31,988 nucleotides of DNA from the NCBI RefSeq assembly GCF_000485595.1, contig NW_014577666.1, positions 118,781 through 150,768 of the forward strand, given 5' to 3'. A program made the translations under genes and the position numbers. Numbering within the stretch: the first letter of the stretch is position 1; every line of letters starts with the position of its first letter. The notes under the pieces are model-generated. The model made no database searches. It saw only the letters and a program-made list of their open reading frames with translations, and was not told where the DNA came from. Shown one piece after another: positions 30,215-31,988 of the stretch. The stretch comes from Priapulus caudatus (lineage: Eukaryota; Priapulida; Priapulimorpha; Priapulimorphida; Priapulidae).

Positions 30215-31437
30215 CTATTCTGTTGTATTTCTAACCCTATCCACAGCAATAACTTTTGTAGGCACTTGTGTCGAGAGATCACTGGCTCCAATAGTGACAG
30301 ACACTTCATTAAGCTTAGAACGCATTTCGGCACTGAGAGCTAAGGACCCACTAAGCTGGTCCCTTGATTTTTTAACAGGGGCACCAGAACTTGGGCTGCC
30401 TTCGTCCGATTGACCTTTCGATGATCCCGTTTCATTGTTAGTTGCTGTCGTATCTTGGGCCTGCAGAACATCATCAGACTTGGAGCGGCCACTTGGGAAA
30501 GCATCTGCTAAACAAGCCATTTCCGTGTTCTCTTCGTGGAATGACAGCAAAACTCTGGACCTCTCTGCACACAAAAACGAGAAGTAAGGATGAGCATATA
30601 GTAAATGAAACAATAGTGATACTATTACACAAGAAACTAGGGATTTGTAACTATTTCAGAATGAGTTTTTATTGTTTTAATTTATTCTTTTTAATCTAGT
30701 TTATCATAATTTTGCCGACTGATCAACAAGTTCTGTTGTGTAACCCGATGCAACATGCAACGTATACATAAATGCAACAAACTAGCGTTACTATTGAATA
30801 AACGTTGAACGTGGAATCATAAAAAATAACTGAAAATTTTGCTTTGATCCGTGACTGACAAAATCGACATTGAGTTATATTTTCACAACATATATTCAAA
30901 ACATAAAGAATGTAGGTACTTCCATTCTAAGATTTCTAAGATTGCCCCTCTTAATAAAGAAAGTTAGTAGTAAATAATACTAATTACTAACTATTGATAG
31001 AATACAGGTACTTTACTATTAAGACTGGGGATTCATTAAAAGCCACTGCACAGGGAATTTAGCTGCATACTTTGGCTTGTACGCCGTGTAAATTACTGTT
31101 GCAAAAACAATAATATTTAGTAAAAATTCCTGTTCCACGCATACAGAAACATACAACTAACAAATACAAGTTTACAGTTATTAGTCAAGGGTGTTGCTTT
31201 CTATTTGCCTGCAAACTTGCGTATAATTAAAAACCAACTGCCCATGCACTTTATATACTCACTGCTTGAAGTAGAGTAGACATTCAACCCATATCCACCT
31301 CCACTGTCAGCTGAATCAGGATTAAAGTCTGCCCCCATCGGCACCTGAGAACGAGACTGCAGTGCAGAGATGTGATGGAAGCCAACACCACTAGGCGAAT
31401 AGGAGCCAAAGAAAACAGCAAAGCAGAGCACCAGCAC
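30215..31437 (-). CDS. CREB3L1/CREB3L2-like (OASIS/BBF2H7) ER membrane bZIP factor, 3' part (last two exons)
   Basis: CREB3-like factors sit in the ER membrane and are cut in the Golgi by site-1 and site-2 proteases, which releases a bZIP fragment that drives secretory-pathway genes. Only the C-terminal part is here. Exon 31263-31437 starts within the membrane helix (VLVLCFAVFFGSY, compare VVLCFAVAFGSF in CREB3L2) and runs into the lumenal segment. It ends one base into a codon. Exon 30215-30564 completes that codon as Lys and reads RSRVLLSFHEE, ending VDRVRNTTE and TAG. RVLL fits the site-1 protease RxxL site seen at the same place in CREB3L1/2. The C-terminal VDR.xNTT resembles the CREB3L2 end. 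Lumenal N-glycosylation sequons NET and NTT are present. The DNA-binding basic region and zipper must lie beyond position 31988. The paralogue (CREB3L1 or L2) is not assigned. Confidence 0.88.
30565..31262 (-). other. Intron of the CREB3L-like gene
   Basis: This is a 698-bp AT-rich intron (GTGAGT donor, TGTGCAG acceptor) that splits a codon after its first base. I see no other gene or repeat in it. Confidence 0.75.
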
Positions 31438-31988
31438 CTGGGGAAATAAGAGACACTGATCAGTCAGCAACACTTTGTAGTATGCACACTAATGTAACAA
31501 ACATCATGTTTACAAGAAGAGCGCATGATTCACAAAGATTTCACTAATAATTAGAGCCCACAGTAACACCATGCTATGACGGTATGTTCACGCTCATGTA
31601 ATATAATATGCAATCATGCAATCGACGATGTGCAGTCTTTCGTGCAACTATACTGTCGGGTATCTACGGAAGACGAACGTTAATAAGGGTCATTTATCAC
31701 TATCACATAACGTTTGATAACAACTAAAGGTGCCACAACACGACGCACAATGCGGTAAACGGCTTCGTAAAAGATCTCTCTAAACCAAGATGATTGCACT
31801 GGCTTCACATCATGTATGCTTGCCTTCAACGAGATTTAACACCATTGGCCAGCTGTCACGAGCTACACATTATGATCATGACACCATTATTACACATTAT
31901 CACACCAGGCAGGTGAACTATCTCACCATATATGTATGCTAAGTGATTGTGATTGTGATGTATTCCGGCGGAGCGCGTGTGAAACCTA
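31438..31988. other. Upstream intron sequence of the CREB3L-like gene, no exon recognised
   Basis: A CCCCAG acceptor on the - strand borders 31437. The rest, up to the window edge, shows no conserved coding segment on either strand. The exon with the first half of the membrane helix must lie further out. Confidence 0.5.

Overview
The window is genomic DNA from a multicellular animal, most likely an invertebrate: small exons with GT-AG introns, AT-rich introns, many short DNA-transposon relics and microsatellites, and three recognisable animal genes. I cannot name the species. No rRNA, tRNA, CRISPR array or bacterial-type operon was seen.

Genes. (1) A complete 20S proteasome subunit alpha type-1 gene (PSMA1) lies on the + strand from 583 to 11262 in ten coding exons (834 nt, 277 residues). 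All splice phases fit. (2) Inside PSMA1 intron 6, on the opposite strand, sit five consecutive coding exons of V-type H+-ATPase subunit E (6662-10132). The first and last exons expected for that protein were not found. (3) On the - strand at the right end are the last two coding exons of a CREB3L1/CREB3L2-like (OASIS/BBF2H7) membrane-bound bZIP factor (30215-31437). The rest of that gene lies beyond the window.

Repeats, left to right. Intron 1 of PSMA1 carries an 819-bp element with long inverted repeats, a 9-bp target-site duplication and internal GT/GA microsatellites. The nested V-ATPase region holds a small MITE, two copies of a dispersed repeat and two tandem arrays with about 60-bp period. 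From 12.4 to 17.8 kb are several MITEs, a TTAA-flanked element with ~125-bp terminal inverted repeats, and a ~1.4-kb fold-back structure built from a ~185-bp repeat. A 25-N assembly gap lies at 17850-17874. At 26.3-27.0 kb is a PIF/Harbinger-like element with perfect TAA duplications and a decayed MADF-domain gene. A 220-bp repeat occurs three times (18.9, 26.1 and 27.1 kb).

Assembly caution. The first 2.6 kb, which holds the PSMA1 upstream region and exon 1, is present again at 20592-24137. The segment 12645-13340 is present again at 14422-15180. The second copies differ mainly by scattered small indels, lie on either side of the 25-N gap and look like unpolished long-read gap fill. Much of 14.4-24.1 kb should be treated as low-quality sequence until checked.

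The three genes belong to basic housekeeping or secretory functions (protein degradation, organelle acidification, ER/Golgi stress transcription). I see no sign that they form one pathway. The most biologically interesting arrangement is the V-ATPase E exon set nested antisense within PSMA1. I found no convincing new multi-gene system.
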